Assembly (NCBI GenBank): GCA_030650395.1 | Contig: JAUSDY010000006.1 | Coordinates: 1 to 52,976 of the forward strand | Reading direction: 5' to 3' | DNA length: 52,976 bases | DNA from: Acidobacteriota bacterium | GTDB taxonomy: Bacteria > Acidobacteriota > Vicinamibacteria > Vicinamibacterales > UBA2999 | Part shown: piece after piece, positions 13,029-21,230 of the stretch | Numbering within the stretch: the first letter of the stretch is position 1 | Layout: the number at the start of each line of letters is the position of its first letter | Position numbers and translations under genes: made by a program | Notes under the pieces: generated by a model | Told to the model about the DNA's origin: nothing | The model's database searches: none | What the model saw: the letters and a program-made list of their open reading frames with translations, nothing else

Positions 13029-15113
13029 ATGAGATCCACCCTCTGTGTGCCGCTCGGCCTCGCGCTGCTCATCGCTGCGTGTGCCTCGTCGTCCAACCCG
13101 GCGCCGACGACGGCCTCGAGCGCACCGGCGAGCGCGCCAGCGAGCGCAGTAGTGCAGCCGGCGCCCGCACCTCCAGCGCCGCCAAGTACGCCCGCGCCGC
13201 AAGCGCAGGCCGCGGCGCCAGTTACCGCGACACCAGCGGTCGCCCCCGCACCGATGGCGCAGGCCGCCGCCCCGGCAACCGACGCCGGCGCGCCAGCGGC
13301 CGGCGGCGCGGGCGGACGCGGACGTGGCGGCCCGCCGCCACCACCACCGCCGCCGCCACCCGCGGTGATGCCGGCGCCCGTGACGCCAATCGTGTCGGAC
13401 TTCGCGCCCAGCCCCGATCCGCGCGTCGGATTAGCGGCAGGCCGATGGGACGCGGCGCAGGCCGCCTGGAATATTCGCCTGGTCTCGACGACGCCACCGT
13501 CGCCGAAATTCCTGGGCGTCACGAACTCCGACCTGGCGTTCACCGGGAAGTACGTGATCCAGGGCAACTACAACGGGTTCCAGATCTACGACATGTCGGC
13601 TCCCGCGAAACCCGCGCCGGTGCTCACCTACGTATGCCCCGCATCGCAGAGCGACGTGTCGGTCTACAAGAACCTGCTGTTCGTCTCTGGCGAGGGCCAG
13701 GCCGGCCGCGTTGATTGCGGCATTCAGGGCGTGCCCGAGCCGATCAGCAAGGATCGCCTGCGCGGCGTTCGCATTTTCGACATCGCGGACATGTCGAATG
13801 TGAAGTACGTCACCAACGTCCAGACCTGCCGCGGCTCACACACGCATACGGTCGTGACCGATCCGCGCGACCGGAACAACGTTTACATCTACGTCTCCGG
13901 TTCGTCCGGTGTTCGTTCCGCGGAGGAGATGCCCGGCTGCAAGGATGCGCCGATCGACGATCCCACCGGTGCACGCTTCCGACTCGAAGTGATCAAGGTT
14001 CCGCTCGCGGCGCCGGAGAAGGCGGCGATTACGACCTCGCCGCGCATCTTCAACGATCTTGCGCCGGCACCGCGCCGCATCGAAACGCGCGAGGGTGTAC
14101 CGACGACGCCAGAAGCGGCTGCGGCGGCAGCTGCGGCAGCTCCGGCAGGTGCGGCGGGAGCGCCGCCAGCGCGGCCTAACACCGGACCGAATCAGTGTCA
14201 CGACATCACCGTCTATCCCGACATCGGGCTCGCAGGCGGTGCGTGTGGTGGATACGGACTGTTGCTCAACATCCGCGAAGTGGCGCATCCGCAGCGCATC
14301 GACGCGGCCTCCGACATCAACATGTCGTTCTGGCATTCGGCGACGTTCAACAACGACGGCACCAAGCTGCTGTTCTCCGATGAGTGGGGCGGCGGGTCGG
14401 CGCCGCGCTGCCGCGACACCGACAAGCTCGAATGGGGCGCCAACGCGCTGTTCGCGCTCGAGAACGGCAAGATGGTCTTCAAGAGCTATTACAAGATCCC
14501 GGCGGCGCAGACGTCGTTCGAGAATTGCGTGGCGCACAACGGATCGCTCATTCCGATCCCCGGGCGCGACGTGATGGTGCAGGCGTGGTACCAGGGCGGG
14601 ATTTCGGTGTTCGACTGGACCGACGCTTCGAAGCCCAGGGAAATTGCCTTCTTCGATCGCGGACCGTTGGACGCCACCCGTCTCGTGCTCGGCGGCTCCT
14701 GGTCGATCTATTGGTACAACGGCCTGATCGTGAGCTCCGAGATCGCGCGCGGCCTCGACGTCTTTGAATTGCTGCCGACCGGCCTGATTACTCAGAACGA
14801 GCTCGATGCCGCCAGGACGGTGCGCTTCGATTACCTGAACGCGCAGGAACAGCGGAAGTTCGTGTGGCCGGCCAGCTTCGCCAAGGCACGCGCGTTTCTC
14901 GATCAGCTCGAGCGCGACAACGGCCTCGCGCCGGACCGGATCAGCGCCGCGCGCGCAACTCTGGCGAGCGCGGAGAAGCTGTCGGGCCGCCCGCGGCAAC
15001 AGGCGCTCAGGACGCTGGCGGCGCAATTGAACAGTGATGCCACGCGCGCGGCCAATCTGGCGAAGGTGCGGATGTTGTCGACCGCGGTCACTGAGCTGGT
15101 GAGCATGCGCTGA
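13029..15113 (+). CDS. LVIVD-repeat beta-propeller lipoprotein
   Basis: 694 residues from the ATG at 13029; the frame extends upstream but only shadows DUF305. Lipoprotein signal MRSTLCVPLGLALLIAAC, then about 110 residues of Ala/Pro linker including ten consecutive prolines, then a domain with LVIVD-type blades (NSDLAFTGKYVIQGNYNGFQ, IYDMSAPAKP, VRIFDIADMSNVKYV, ISVFDWTDASKPREIAFFD, SWSIYWYNGLIVSSE). A second AAAAAAPAGAAGAPPA linker interrupts the propeller near residue 370. The C-terminal about 120 residues are helical (FAKARAFLDQLERDNGLAPD). The function is unknown; known LVIVD proteins are cell-surface beta-propellers. Its pairing with DUF305 suggests a shared extracytoplasmic role. Confidence 0.85.
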   Translation: MRSTLCVPLGLALLIAACASSSNPAPTTASSAPASAPASAVVQPAPAPPAPPSTPAPQAQAAAPVTATPAVAPAPMAQAAAPATDAGAPAAGGAGGRGRGGPPPPPPPPPPAVMPAPVTPIVSDFAPSPDPRVGLAAGRWDAAQAAWNIRLVSTTPPSPKFLGVTNSDLAFTGKYVIQGNYNGFQIYDMSAPAKPAPVLTYVCPASQSDVSVYKNLLFVSGEGQAGRVDCGIQGVPEPISKDRLRGVRIFDIADMSNVKYVTNVQTCRGSHTHTVVTDPRDRNNVYIYVSGSSGVRSAEEMPGCKDAPIDDPTGARFRLEVIKVPLAAPEKAAITTSPRIFNDLAPAPRRIETREGVPTTPEAAAAAAAAAPAGAAGAPPARPNTGPNQCHDITVYPDIGLAGGACGGYGLLLNIREVAHPQRIDAASDINMSFWHSATFNNDGTKLLFSDEWGGGSAPRCRDTDKLEWGANALFALENGKMVFKSYYKIPAAQTSFENCVAHNGSLIPIPGRDVMVQAWYQGGISVFDWTDASKPREIAFFDRGPLDATRLVLGGSWSIYWYNGLIVSSEIARGLDVFELLPTGLITQNELDAARTVRFDYLNAQEQRKFVWPASFAKARAFLDQLERDNGLAPDRISAARATLASAEKLSGRPRQQALRTLAAQLNSDATRAANLAKVRMLSTAVTELVSMR

Positions 15114-15143
15114 TCGGACGTTTCAAGGTAGAGCACTAACCGA

Positions 15144-16013
15144 TTAAGTTAGGCGGCGCAGCCTCTCGATCGCCCGCGTCAACGATCGCCCGCGCCGCTT
15201 CATGTCGGCCCACACGTCGCCGAGCTTCGCGACACGCGCCGGCATATTCCGCAGCGTGAAGGTAGTTGGGCTGACTTTGCCGCTCTCGATCTCCTTCCAG
15301 GTACAGGGTGCCGACACCGGCGCCCCGCGTTTCGCTCGCACCGTATACGCCGCCGCGAAGGTCGCGCCGTAGCCGTTGCGCCCGGTGTCGACATAGATGC
15401 GGCCGGTGCGATCGACCTTGCTGAATTCCTGCGTCAATCGATCGGGCGCGCGGCTGACAAACAGCGCGCCCACCGCGCCGGCAAAGCGTGCGACATCACC
15501 GATGTGCGTCTTGCCGTCGAGCGGCACGACGATGTGGAAGCCTTTCGAGCCTGAGGTTTTGATCCATGAGGGCAGCGATAGCTCCTCGAGGAGATCGCGC
15601 AGCTCGATCGCGGCGTTGCGCACCGCGGCGGGATCGTCCTTCGATGGATCGAGATCGAAGACGCACAGATCGGGATGATCGAGGTCGGGCACCCGCGACG
15701 TCCAGACGTGATGCGTAATGGTGTTCTGGTTGGTCAGCCACATCAGCCCGCGTTGATCGGTGACGATCGGATGGTGGACGACGCCGCCTTTCTTGCCGAC
15801 CTCGACGCGCTCGAGCCACTCGGGGAAGCCCTTCTCGACCGACTTCTGCCAGAAGCCCTTCTTGCCGATGCCGGCGGGGAAGCGCTCCATCGTGATCGGC
15901 CGGCCGCGCAGGTGCGGCAGCATCACCGGCCCGACGGCTTCGTAGTACTCCGCCAGGTCACCCTTGGTGATCCCATCGTCCGGGAACAGCACTTTTTCAG
16001 GATGGCTGATCAC
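15144..16013 (-). CDS. ligD (polymerase part): LigD polymerase domain protein (NHEJ primase-polymerase)
   Basis: 289 residues from a GTG at 16013 (VISHPEKVLFPDDG); longer in-frame sequence upstream shadows the ligase gene. It shows the archaeo-eukaryotic primase fold motifs of LigD polymerases: KGDLAEYYEAVGPVMLPHL, GRPITMERFPAGI, GFWQKS, LCVFDLDPSKDD (metal-binding Asp-x-Asp), TSGSKGFHIVVPLDGK and VDTGRNGYGATFAAAYTVR, with the third acidic site in KVDRTGRIYVD. The GTGA overlap with the ligase gene shows translational coupling. The 3'-phosphoesterase domain of full-length LigD is absent. Expected role: end filling and ribonucleotide addition in non-homologous end joining. No Ku gene is in the window. 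Confidence 0.9.
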   Translation of the reverse strand: MISHPEKVLFPDDGITKGDLAEYYEAVGPVMLPHLRGRPITMERFPAGIGKKGFWQKSVEKGFPEWLERVEVGKKGGVVHHPIVTDQRGLMWLTNQNTITHHVWTSRVPDLDHPDLCVFDLDPSKDDPAAVRNAAIELRDLLEELSLPSWIKTSGSKGFHIVVPLDGKTHIGDVARFAGAVGALFVSRAPDRLTQEFSKVDRTGRIYVDTGRNGYGATFAAAYTVRAKRGAPVSAPCTWKEIESGKVSPTTFTLRNMPARVAKLGDVWADMKRRGRSLTRAIERLRRLT

Positions 16014-16867
16014 GGCTGCTCCCGGGTGACATCGCGCGCGCGTTTGTCGAAGCGGATCGCGATCAACCGCGGATGCCGGAGCTTGCCGTGCTTCGTCCAT
16101 TCCATGAACGCGACCTGCACCACGATCTTGGGGCGGACCCAGTGCGCGCGGATCTTGGGCAGGCCCGTGCCCTTTGTAAACGGCGGCTTCGCGATTTCGA
16201 GGGCATCGAGGCGCTGGCGCAGATCGAGCAGCATCTTGGTGTCGAAGCCGGTGCCGAGCTTGCCGGCAAAGACGAAGTCTTCGCCTTCGTAATAGCCGAC
16301 CAGCAGCGCGCCGAGACCGGTGCGCGCGCCTTGCGGATCGGTGAAGCCGCCGACCACCAGCTCCTGCGACGCTTCGATCTTCATCTTGAGCCAGTGCTTC
16401 GAGCGGCGATGCTCGTAGGGCGAGCCGCGCCGCTTGGCGATCACGCCTTCCCAGCCCTCGCGCCGGGCCCGCTCCCACGGCTCGTCGCCAGAGAGCAGAT
16501 CGACGCGGTGCATCGGCGCCTTGAGGGGCAGCGTCTTCAGCAGCGCGCGTCGCTCTTCCAGCGGGAGCGGCGTCACCAGGCGCCCGTTGATCCAGAGGAT
16601 GTCGAAGACGTGATAATCGCTGCCGCCATGCCACGACACTTCGCCGTCGAGAATCAGGTCGTCAGCCGGCAGCCGTTCGATCGCCTTGGCGAGCACGGGC
16701 AGGTGTTGCGGCAGGCGGTTGCGCGAGTACAGCTCAACCTTGCCGCCGCGCTTGTAGGCGATCAGGCGGATGCCGTCGAACTTGCGCTCGAACAGCCAGT
16801 CGGGGCTGCTGAAGCGATCTTGCGTTAACGTAGCAGCCATCGGCTCGAGCCAGTCCGGCATTCTCAT
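16010..16867 (-). CDS. ligD (ligase part): ATP-dependent DNA ligase, LigD ligase-domain type
   Basis: 285 residues. Adenylation domain with the nucleotidyl-lysine motif ERKFDGIRL (KxDGxR-like, Lys near residue 29), LYSRNRLPQHLP (motif Ia), LILDGEVSW (motif III), FDILWINGR, WEGVIAKRRGSPYEHRRSKHW (shown split; motif IV is EGVIAKR) and LKMKI (motif V); then the OB-fold domain ending with AFMEWTKHGKLRHPRLI. The length equals a LigD ligase module alone. It is first in a two-gene operon with the polymerase part, coupled by a GTGA overlap. An alternative start is the ATG two codons downstream (16861). Expected role: sealing of double-strand breaks. Confidence 0.92.
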   Translation of the reverse strand: MRMPDWLEPMAATLTQDRFSSPDWLFERKFDGIRLIAYKRGGKVELYSRNRLPQHLPVLAKAIERLPADDLILDGEVSWHGGSDYHVFDILWINGRLVTPLPLEERRALLKTLPLKAPMHRVDLLSGDEPWERARREGWEGVIAKRRGSPYEHRRSKHWLKMKIEASQELVVGGFTDPQGARTGLGALLVGYYEGEDFVFAGKLGTGFDTKMLLDLRQRLDALEIAKPPFTKGTGLPKIRAHWVRPKIVVQVAFMEWTKHGKLRHPRLIAIRFDKRARDVTREQP

Positions 16868-16868
16868 G

Positions 16869-16943
16869 ACAGAGTTGAAAGTTGAAAGTTGAAAGTTGAA
16901 AGTTTCAGTTCAAAGTTCAGTTTAGAGTTTACAGTTTGAAGTT
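16869..16943. repeat. Iterated word repeat GTTGAAA / GTTTACA-type
   Basis: Between divergent genes. Starts with four tandem copies of GTTGAAA and continues with degenerate variants (GTTTCA, GTTCAAA, GTTCAGT, GTTTAGA, GTTTACA, GTTTGAA). Much richer in A/T than its surroundings. It ends beside the TTAGGAG ribosome-binding sequence of the next gene. One of several iterated-word spacers in this window. Confidence 0.7.
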
Positions 16944-16948
16944 AGGAG

Positions 16949-17782
16949 ATGAGCAGGATGCGGTCCGGTGTTGCGATTCTCATCGTCGCGCTCTGCGGAG
17001 TTGTTCACGGGCAGTCTGGTGTTCGCGCGGGTAAGACAGCGGCGGGCATCAGCTATGACGTGCAGGGCAGCGGGCCAGTGGTGGTGCTCCTTACCGGGTC
17101 GAATCTGGATCGCCGCATGTGGGCGCGTGAGACGGCCTGGCTCGCCCGCGATCGCACCGTGGTGCGCTACGATTTGCGCGCGCATGGCCAGTCCGACACG
17201 GCGACAGCGCCGTTCAGCCATCTGGGCGACCTGATCGATGTGCTCGACACCCTGAAGATTTCGAAGGCCGCGCTGGTCGGCCTGTCGGCGGGTTCGACCA
17301 TTGCGCTGGACGCCGCGCTGGAGCACCCCTCGCGTGTCGAGCGCATCGTGCTCTCCGGGCCCAGCATTAGCGGGTTCGTCGTGAAAGAGCGTCCTGCGTT
17401 CTTTGGGGATCTGATGACGGCGTTGCAGGCGCGGGACTACAAGAAGGCGGCCGACGTGTTGCTGGCCACGCCGGTCTTCGCCGCGCCGCCAGAATCACAA
17501 GCGCTCGTCCGGCAAATGGTCACCGAGAACGATCGGCTGTGGACGGTACCGCGTGACTGGATGAAAGGCCCAGCGCGAAACGCGGTCGATCGGCTCGACC
17601 AGGTGCGCGTGCCAACCCTCGTCCTCATCGGTGAACACGACGCCCTGCAACGCGAGCCGGCCGAGCTGCTGGGCAAGCGCATCCCAGGCGCGCGGCTCGT
17701 CGTCATTCCCGGCGGCGGCCACCTGCTGAATCTCACCTCTCCGAAAGAGTTTGAAGTGGCGGTGTCGTCGTTTCTGAAATAA
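16949..17782 (+). CDS. Exported alpha/beta hydrolase
   Basis: 277 residues; TTAGGAG lies just before the ATG at 16949 (a second ATG is at 16958). Signal peptide MSRMRSGVAILIVALCGVVH followed by GQS. Canonical alpha/beta-hydrolase order: oxyanion region VVVLLTGSNLDRRMW, YDLRAHGQSD, nucleophile elbow GLSAGS with Ser113, acid in LVLIGEHDALQ, and His in PGGGHLLNLTSP. A lid of about 70 residues lies between 150 and 220. The substrate is unknown (esterase or peroxidase-like). The stop codon runs directly into a long hairpin repeat. Confidence 0.87.
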   Translation: MSRMRSGVAILIVALCGVVHGQSGVRAGKTAAGISYDVQGSGPVVVLLTGSNLDRRMWARETAWLARDRTVVRYDLRAHGQSDTATAPFSHLGDLIDVLDTLKISKAALVGLSAGSTIALDAALEHPSRVERIVLSGPSISGFVVKERPAFFGDLMTALQARDYKKAADVLLATPVFAAPPESQALVRQMVTENDRLWTVPRDWMKGPARNAVDRLDQVRVPTLVLIGEHDALQREPAELLGKRIPGARLVVIPGGGHLLNLTSPKEFEVAVSSFLK

Positions 17783-17844
17783 CAGGAGATCAGGAGAGCA
17801 GGAGAGCAGGAGAAACATTTACTCCTGACCTCCTGATCTCCTGT
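17782..17844. repeat. Long AGGAG-word hairpin between convergent genes
   Basis: Left arm 17782-17804 begins ACAGGAGATCAGGAG and the right arm 17822-17844 ends CTGATCTCCTGT; the 23-nt arms pair at 21 positions around a loop of about 17 nt (GAGAAACATTT region). It starts in the stop codon of the hydrolase and ends 15 bp before the stop of the convergent gene. It could serve as a bidirectional terminator. The same word family recurs near 9.85, 24.65, 25.87, 26.43, 26.59, 27.37, 29.59, 29.90, 30.49 and 32.68 kb. Confidence 0.75.
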
Positions 17845-17858
17845 GATCCTCTCTTGAT

Positions 17859-18836
17859 CTACTGCTTCGCAGGATCGAAATCGGCCCTCGCGCCGACCGA
17901 GCGCCCCTGTTCGATCTTCTCCCGCAGCTTCGCGATGAACCGGTTGGCGACGTCGGGCGTGTAGCCGCCGGCGTTGAAGGCGGCCTCCCACTGCTGGGGC
18001 GTCAGCTGTCCGAGCAGGTTGCTCGCCCACGCCACATCCTCCGTGGTGATGCGATCGCGCACGAGGTTCTTGTACCAGCCGTTATAGGCAAACTGGACCT
18101 GGCCGTTGTTCGTGCCGATGATGAACGGATAACGTTCGAAGGACTCCACATGGTTCTTCCGCGGCGCGAGCGGATTGGTGTCGCCCAAGGCCGCGCCGAT
18201 GTCGCGCACGGCATACCACTGCTCGACCAGGTCGCCGCGCCGGCGCTCGTACAGCGTGTTGTTGCTGTTCTTCAGGTCGGTGCTGTTGAACATCATCAGC
18301 ATCACGATCAAACCCTGGTACGGCTTGCTGCCGGTAAAGGGGTTGTCTTCCCATTTCCACGGTCCGAGATACTTCAGCGTTGGTTCCTTGAGCCGGAATC
18401 GCCCGCCCGCTTCGATATGGATGCCCCAGTCGTCTTTCAACCGGAACGCCGGCAGGTAATACACCGGCGGTTGGTGATAGCCGACCGCCGATAACAGCCG
18501 CGACAGCACGACCTCGACCGGCCCTTCCGGGTCGAGCCCGCCGGGAAACGCCTGCTTGACACTCCATTCGCGACCGCCGGAGTCTTTCACCGTCATGCCG
18601 AGGTTGACGCCGGTGTGCTTGGTCGCGACGTGGGTAAATGTGTCCCACAGATCGGGCGCCAGGTCGGCGCCCCACGGGCCGTTATACAGATCGCGCGCCG
18701 CCAGGTCAGTGGGCTCGACCCACAGGCTGGCCCCGGGTGGCGGCGGCGTGGTTTGCACGACTGGACGCTTCACGCCGGCGCAGGCTGCGCCGGCGATGGT
18801 CGCAGCCACGAAGAGCGCGATGGCAGTACGGTTCAT
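17859..18836 (-). CDS. Secreted lipoprotein of unknown function with kinase-like motifs
   Basis: 325 residues from the ATG at 18836, preceded by GAGGAA; the frame extends upstream but shadows the preceding gene. Lipoprotein signal MNRTAIALFVAATIAGAAC. The mature part carries EWSVKQAFPGGLDPEGPVEV, then LSRLLSAVGYHQPPVYYLPA, MFNSTDLKNSNNTLYE and WYAVRDIGAALGD. Their order (Lys strand; Glu helix with xGxxxPP; D-x-K-x-x-N loop; D-x-G) resembles atypical kinases of the HipA/CotH/Fam20 type. That fold assignment is my inference, not a match to a named family. It lies 13 bp downstream of an Omp85-type barrel gene, suggesting one operon and a role at the cell envelope. Confidence 0.75.
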   Translation of the reverse strand: MNRTAIALFVAATIAGAACAGVKRPVVQTTPPPPGASLWVEPTDLAARDLYNGPWGADLAPDLWDTFTHVATKHTGVNLGMTVKDSGGREWSVKQAFPGGLDPEGPVEVVLSRLLSAVGYHQPPVYYLPAFRLKDDWGIHIEAGGRFRLKEPTLKYLGPWKWEDNPFTGSKPYQGLIVMLMMFNSTDLKNSNNTLYERRRGDLVEQWYAVRDIGAALGDTNPLAPRKNHVESFERYPFIIGTNNGQVQFAYNGWYKNLVRDRITTEDVAWASNLLGQLTPQQWEAAFNAGGYTPDVANRFIAKLREKIEQGRSVGARADFDPAKQ

Positions 18837-18849
18837 GATCATTTCCTCG

Positions 18850-20145
18850 TCACGGAACGAACGGTGCGACGGCCGCGCGGCGCGACAGCCTCGACAGATC
18901 GAGCGGGTCGGTGAGCCGGAACACGAACCGCCACCCCTCATCGCCGCGCGCGGCATCGAAGCGCGCGAAGGTGATGCGGCGGGTGTGTAGGCGCAGGCCG
19001 GCCCCGTACGATTGCTTGTCGAAATTCAGATCGCGCCGGTCGGCGGCGACGTTACCGGCGTCGGCGAACAGCGCGAAATCCAGATGCGTCATCATGGCAA
19101 TGCGCGCTTCCGCGTTCACCACCACCATGTTGCGATCGGTGAATCGATAGTCGGAGTAGCCACGGATGGTGTTGGCGCCGCCAAGGCTGGGCTGCAGATA
19201 GAAGGGGACCGTCTGCCCCGGATCCGTTTCTGTCGCGACCGCCCAGCCGTGCACGGCCAGCACGACGCGGCCGCCGCCGATCGGCAGGAAGCCGGCCGCT
19301 TCTGATTCGTAGCGTTTGAAGGTGAAGGCGCCGGTGTCGCGATCGTCGTATTGCGCCGCCGCCCCGCGCAGCAGCACGCCGCGAGTCGGGTGCGACGGGA
19401 AGTCGCGGCCGTCGATGGTGATCGACACTTCGGCCGGCACGAACGTCGGCGCATCCGGACCCGCAAACACCGGGTCGCCGGCAAACGCGACGCCAGTCGG
19501 CGCGATGTTTCGCCGCGAGGCGCCCGACGACACCATGACCGACGGTTTCAACCAGCCGATCTGGGCGGTGACGTCCATCCATCGCATCGGGCGCAGCGTT
19601 GCGACGCCGACCACGCTCTTCGATTGGAGGCGGTACTCGCTGCGCGCGGCTGTGCTCGTGGCCGGTCCGGCGCCGAAATAGTCGATCGGCGCGAAGTCCT
19701 GCCAGCGGAACTGCGCGCCGAGCCCCAATCGGCTGTGCGCGAGTGACGGCAGCTCGAATCGCGCCTGCGCCGCCTTATAGCCCCGCTGCGACACAGCCAC
19801 CGAGCCGTGCACGAGCGCTGTGTCCCCGCCGTACCAGCGGCGGTAGCCGGTGCCGACCCCGACCCCGCCGGCATCGGGCATCATCGTCCCGAGGTCGATG
19901 TAATGGCCGTTGCTGACGTCGCCCTTGCTCAGGTTGCGATCGACCAACAGCGCAAGCCGTGTGAAGAGGTCCGGCTCGGCGACGAACCCTTGCGCTTCAA
20001 TGGCAGAGGGTGGAGTTCCCGGGACTTCCTGTGCAGCCGCGAGGTGCGGCGCGACGCAAGTGAATCCGAGCGTGATCGCTGCGACGACAAGCCCACGGAT
20101 GAGTGTTCCGGCGTGCGTGATCGGTCGTCTCATCCCTACCGCCAT
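18850..20145 (-). CDS. Omp85/BamA-TamA-family outer-membrane barrel protein
   Basis: 431 residues; start at 20145, or the in-frame ATG at 20133 (MRRPITHAG). Signal peptide VVAAITLGFTCVAPHLAAAQ. The rest is beta-strand-rich with aromatic-flanked strands; the C-terminus holds the surface-antigen hallmark GGANTIRGYSDYRFTDRN (VRGY-like loop), then VVNAEARIAMMTHLDFALFA, DAGNV and YGAGLRLHTRRITFARFDAA before a late FVFRLTDP strand. No POTRA domains are evident, so it resembles short barrel-only members. It is the first gene of a two-gene operon with the lipoprotein ending at 17859. A TATACT hexamer lies about 40 nt upstream of the start. Confidence 0.82.
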   Translation of the reverse strand: MAVGMRRPITHAGTLIRGLVVAAITLGFTCVAPHLAAAQEVPGTPPSAIEAQGFVAEPDLFTRLALLVDRNLSKGDVSNGHYIDLGTMMPDAGGVGVGTGYRRWYGGDTALVHGSVAVSQRGYKAAQARFELPSLAHSRLGLGAQFRWQDFAPIDYFGAGPATSTAARSEYRLQSKSVVGVATLRPMRWMDVTAQIGWLKPSVMVSSGASRRNIAPTGVAFAGDPVFAGPDAPTFVPAEVSITIDGRDFPSHPTRGVLLRGAAAQYDDRDTGAFTFKRYESEAAGFLPIGGGRVVLAVHGWAVATETDPGQTVPFYLQPSLGGANTIRGYSDYRFTDRNMVVVNAEARIAMMTHLDFALFADAGNVAADRRDLNFDKQSYGAGLRLHTRRITFARFDAARGDEGWRFVFRLTDPLDLSRLSRRAAVAPFVP

Positions 20146-20191
20146 TGCATGTTGCGGGCCAAGGATGTCGCCAGCTCGAGTATAGAGAGGG

Positions 20192-21127
20192 TCAGCGCTG
20201 CGTGTTTCCGCCGCTTAAGACGACGACAACATGTTCGTCTTCGGCGGGAATATACCGGCCCGACAGGATGGCGCTGAACGCCGCGGCGCCGCCCGGCTCA
20301 ACCACAAGACGAAACGTATTCCACAAAATGTCCTGCGCGCGGGTGATATCCGCGTCTTCGACGAGGACGACGTGGTCGACGAGCGTCTGGGCGATTGGAA
20401 ACATCAGCTCGCCAACCCGACGCGGCGCCAGCGAGTCCACCGCGACGCTGCCGGCGGGCGCGTCGACGGGCCGCCCGGCCTTCAACGCTTCGGTCAGCGT
20501 CGGCGCCCCGACCGGCTCGACGCCGATGACGCACGCGCGCCGCTCGTACCACGCGGCGACGCCGCCGATTAGTCCGCCGCCGCCCACCGCCGCCAGAACG
20601 GTCTGAGCGGCGGGCACCTGCTCGCTCAGCTCTTCACCTAACGATCCCGCGCCCAACAGCGTTTCGGTTTGATCGAACGCGTGCACCTGCAGCGCGTTCG
20701 ACCGCGCCGCCCATTCCTGGCTGGCGGCGAGAGCATCGGCGTATCGCTCACCGCCGACGACGACGTCGGCGCCGTAGTCGCGGATGCGCGCAACCTTGAC
20801 GGGCGATGACACCTGCGGCACGAAGATCTTGGCGGCGACCCGGCGCTGCATCGCGGCATAGGCGACCGCCGCGCCGTGATTACCGCCCGATGCCGCCACC
20901 ACGCCGGCCGGCGGCACCTCGCGCGTCAGCAGATTCGCAAAGGCGCCGCGGGTCTTGAACGAGCCGGCATGTTGCAGCAGCTCGAGCTTCAACGTGAGCG
21001 GGAATGGCGCCAGGCCGATATCGCTGCCATTGGCATGCAGCACCGGCGTTTCCCGGATGTAGGGGCGGATGATGTCGTGAACGCGCGCGATCTCGGCGGG
21101 GGTGATGGCACTCATTGGATTCACCAT
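20192..21127 (-). CDS. PLP-dependent threonine/serine dehydratase
   Basis: 311 residues of fold-type II PLP enzyme. TPVLHANGSD, the PLP lysine in HAGSFKTRGAFANLL (Lys58), SGGNHGAAVAYAA (phosphate/carboxylate loop), GGERYADALAASQEWA, DQTETLLGAGSLGEE and the glycine loop AVGGGGLIGGVAAWYE are the threonine ammonia-lyase / serine racemase set. No C-terminal ACT regulatory domain is present, so it is the short catabolic or racemase-like form; the choice between threonine dehydratase and serine racemase cannot be made here. A later start at 21115 (MSAITPAEIARVH) is equally likely. Divergent from the ADOP permease, with a 14-bp palindrome between. Confidence 0.88.
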   Translation of the reverse strand: MVNPMSAITPAEIARVHDIIRPYIRETPVLHANGSDIGLAPFPLTLKLELLQHAGSFKTRGAFANLLTREVPPAGVVAASGGNHGAAVAYAAMQRRVAAKIFVPQVSSPVKVARIRDYGADVVVGGERYADALAASQEWAARSNALQVHAFDQTETLLGAGSLGEELSEQVPAAQTVLAAVGGGGLIGGVAAWYERRACVIGVEPVGAPTLTEALKAGRPVDAPAGSVAVDSLAPRRVGELMFPIAQTLVDHVVLVEDADITRAQDILWNTFRLVVEPGGAAAFSAILSGRYIPAEDEHVVVVLSGGNTQR

Positions 21128-21142
21128 TGTGCCATTCGACTC

Positions 21143-21173
21143 GATTTACGATTCGCCAGGCGAATCGTAAATC
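21143..21173. repeat. Perfect 14-bp palindrome with 3-nt loop
   Basis: GATTTACGATTCGC (21143-21156), loop CAG, GCGAATCGTAAATC (21160-21173). It lies between the divergent dehydratase and permease genes. It may be an operator or a compact form of the iterated-word elements. Confidence 0.7.
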
Positions 21174-21215
21174 TCGCTCATGGCCGGCCACTGCCAAAAA
21201 GGAGCAGGCCGGGTA

Positions 21216-21221
21216 TACGAT
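21216..21221 (+). promoter_or_regulatory. Candidate -10 box (TACGAT) for ADOP permease
   Basis: TACGAT, within TATACGAT, ends 9 nt before the ATG at 21231; predicted near-leaderless transcript. Confidence 0.35.
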
Positions 21222-21230
21222 TGCCGTCCT

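Noticed and set aside
20145-20606. Plus-strand frames over the dehydratase gene
   Set aside because: Shadow frames with no motif; the minus-strand PLP enzyme explains the region.
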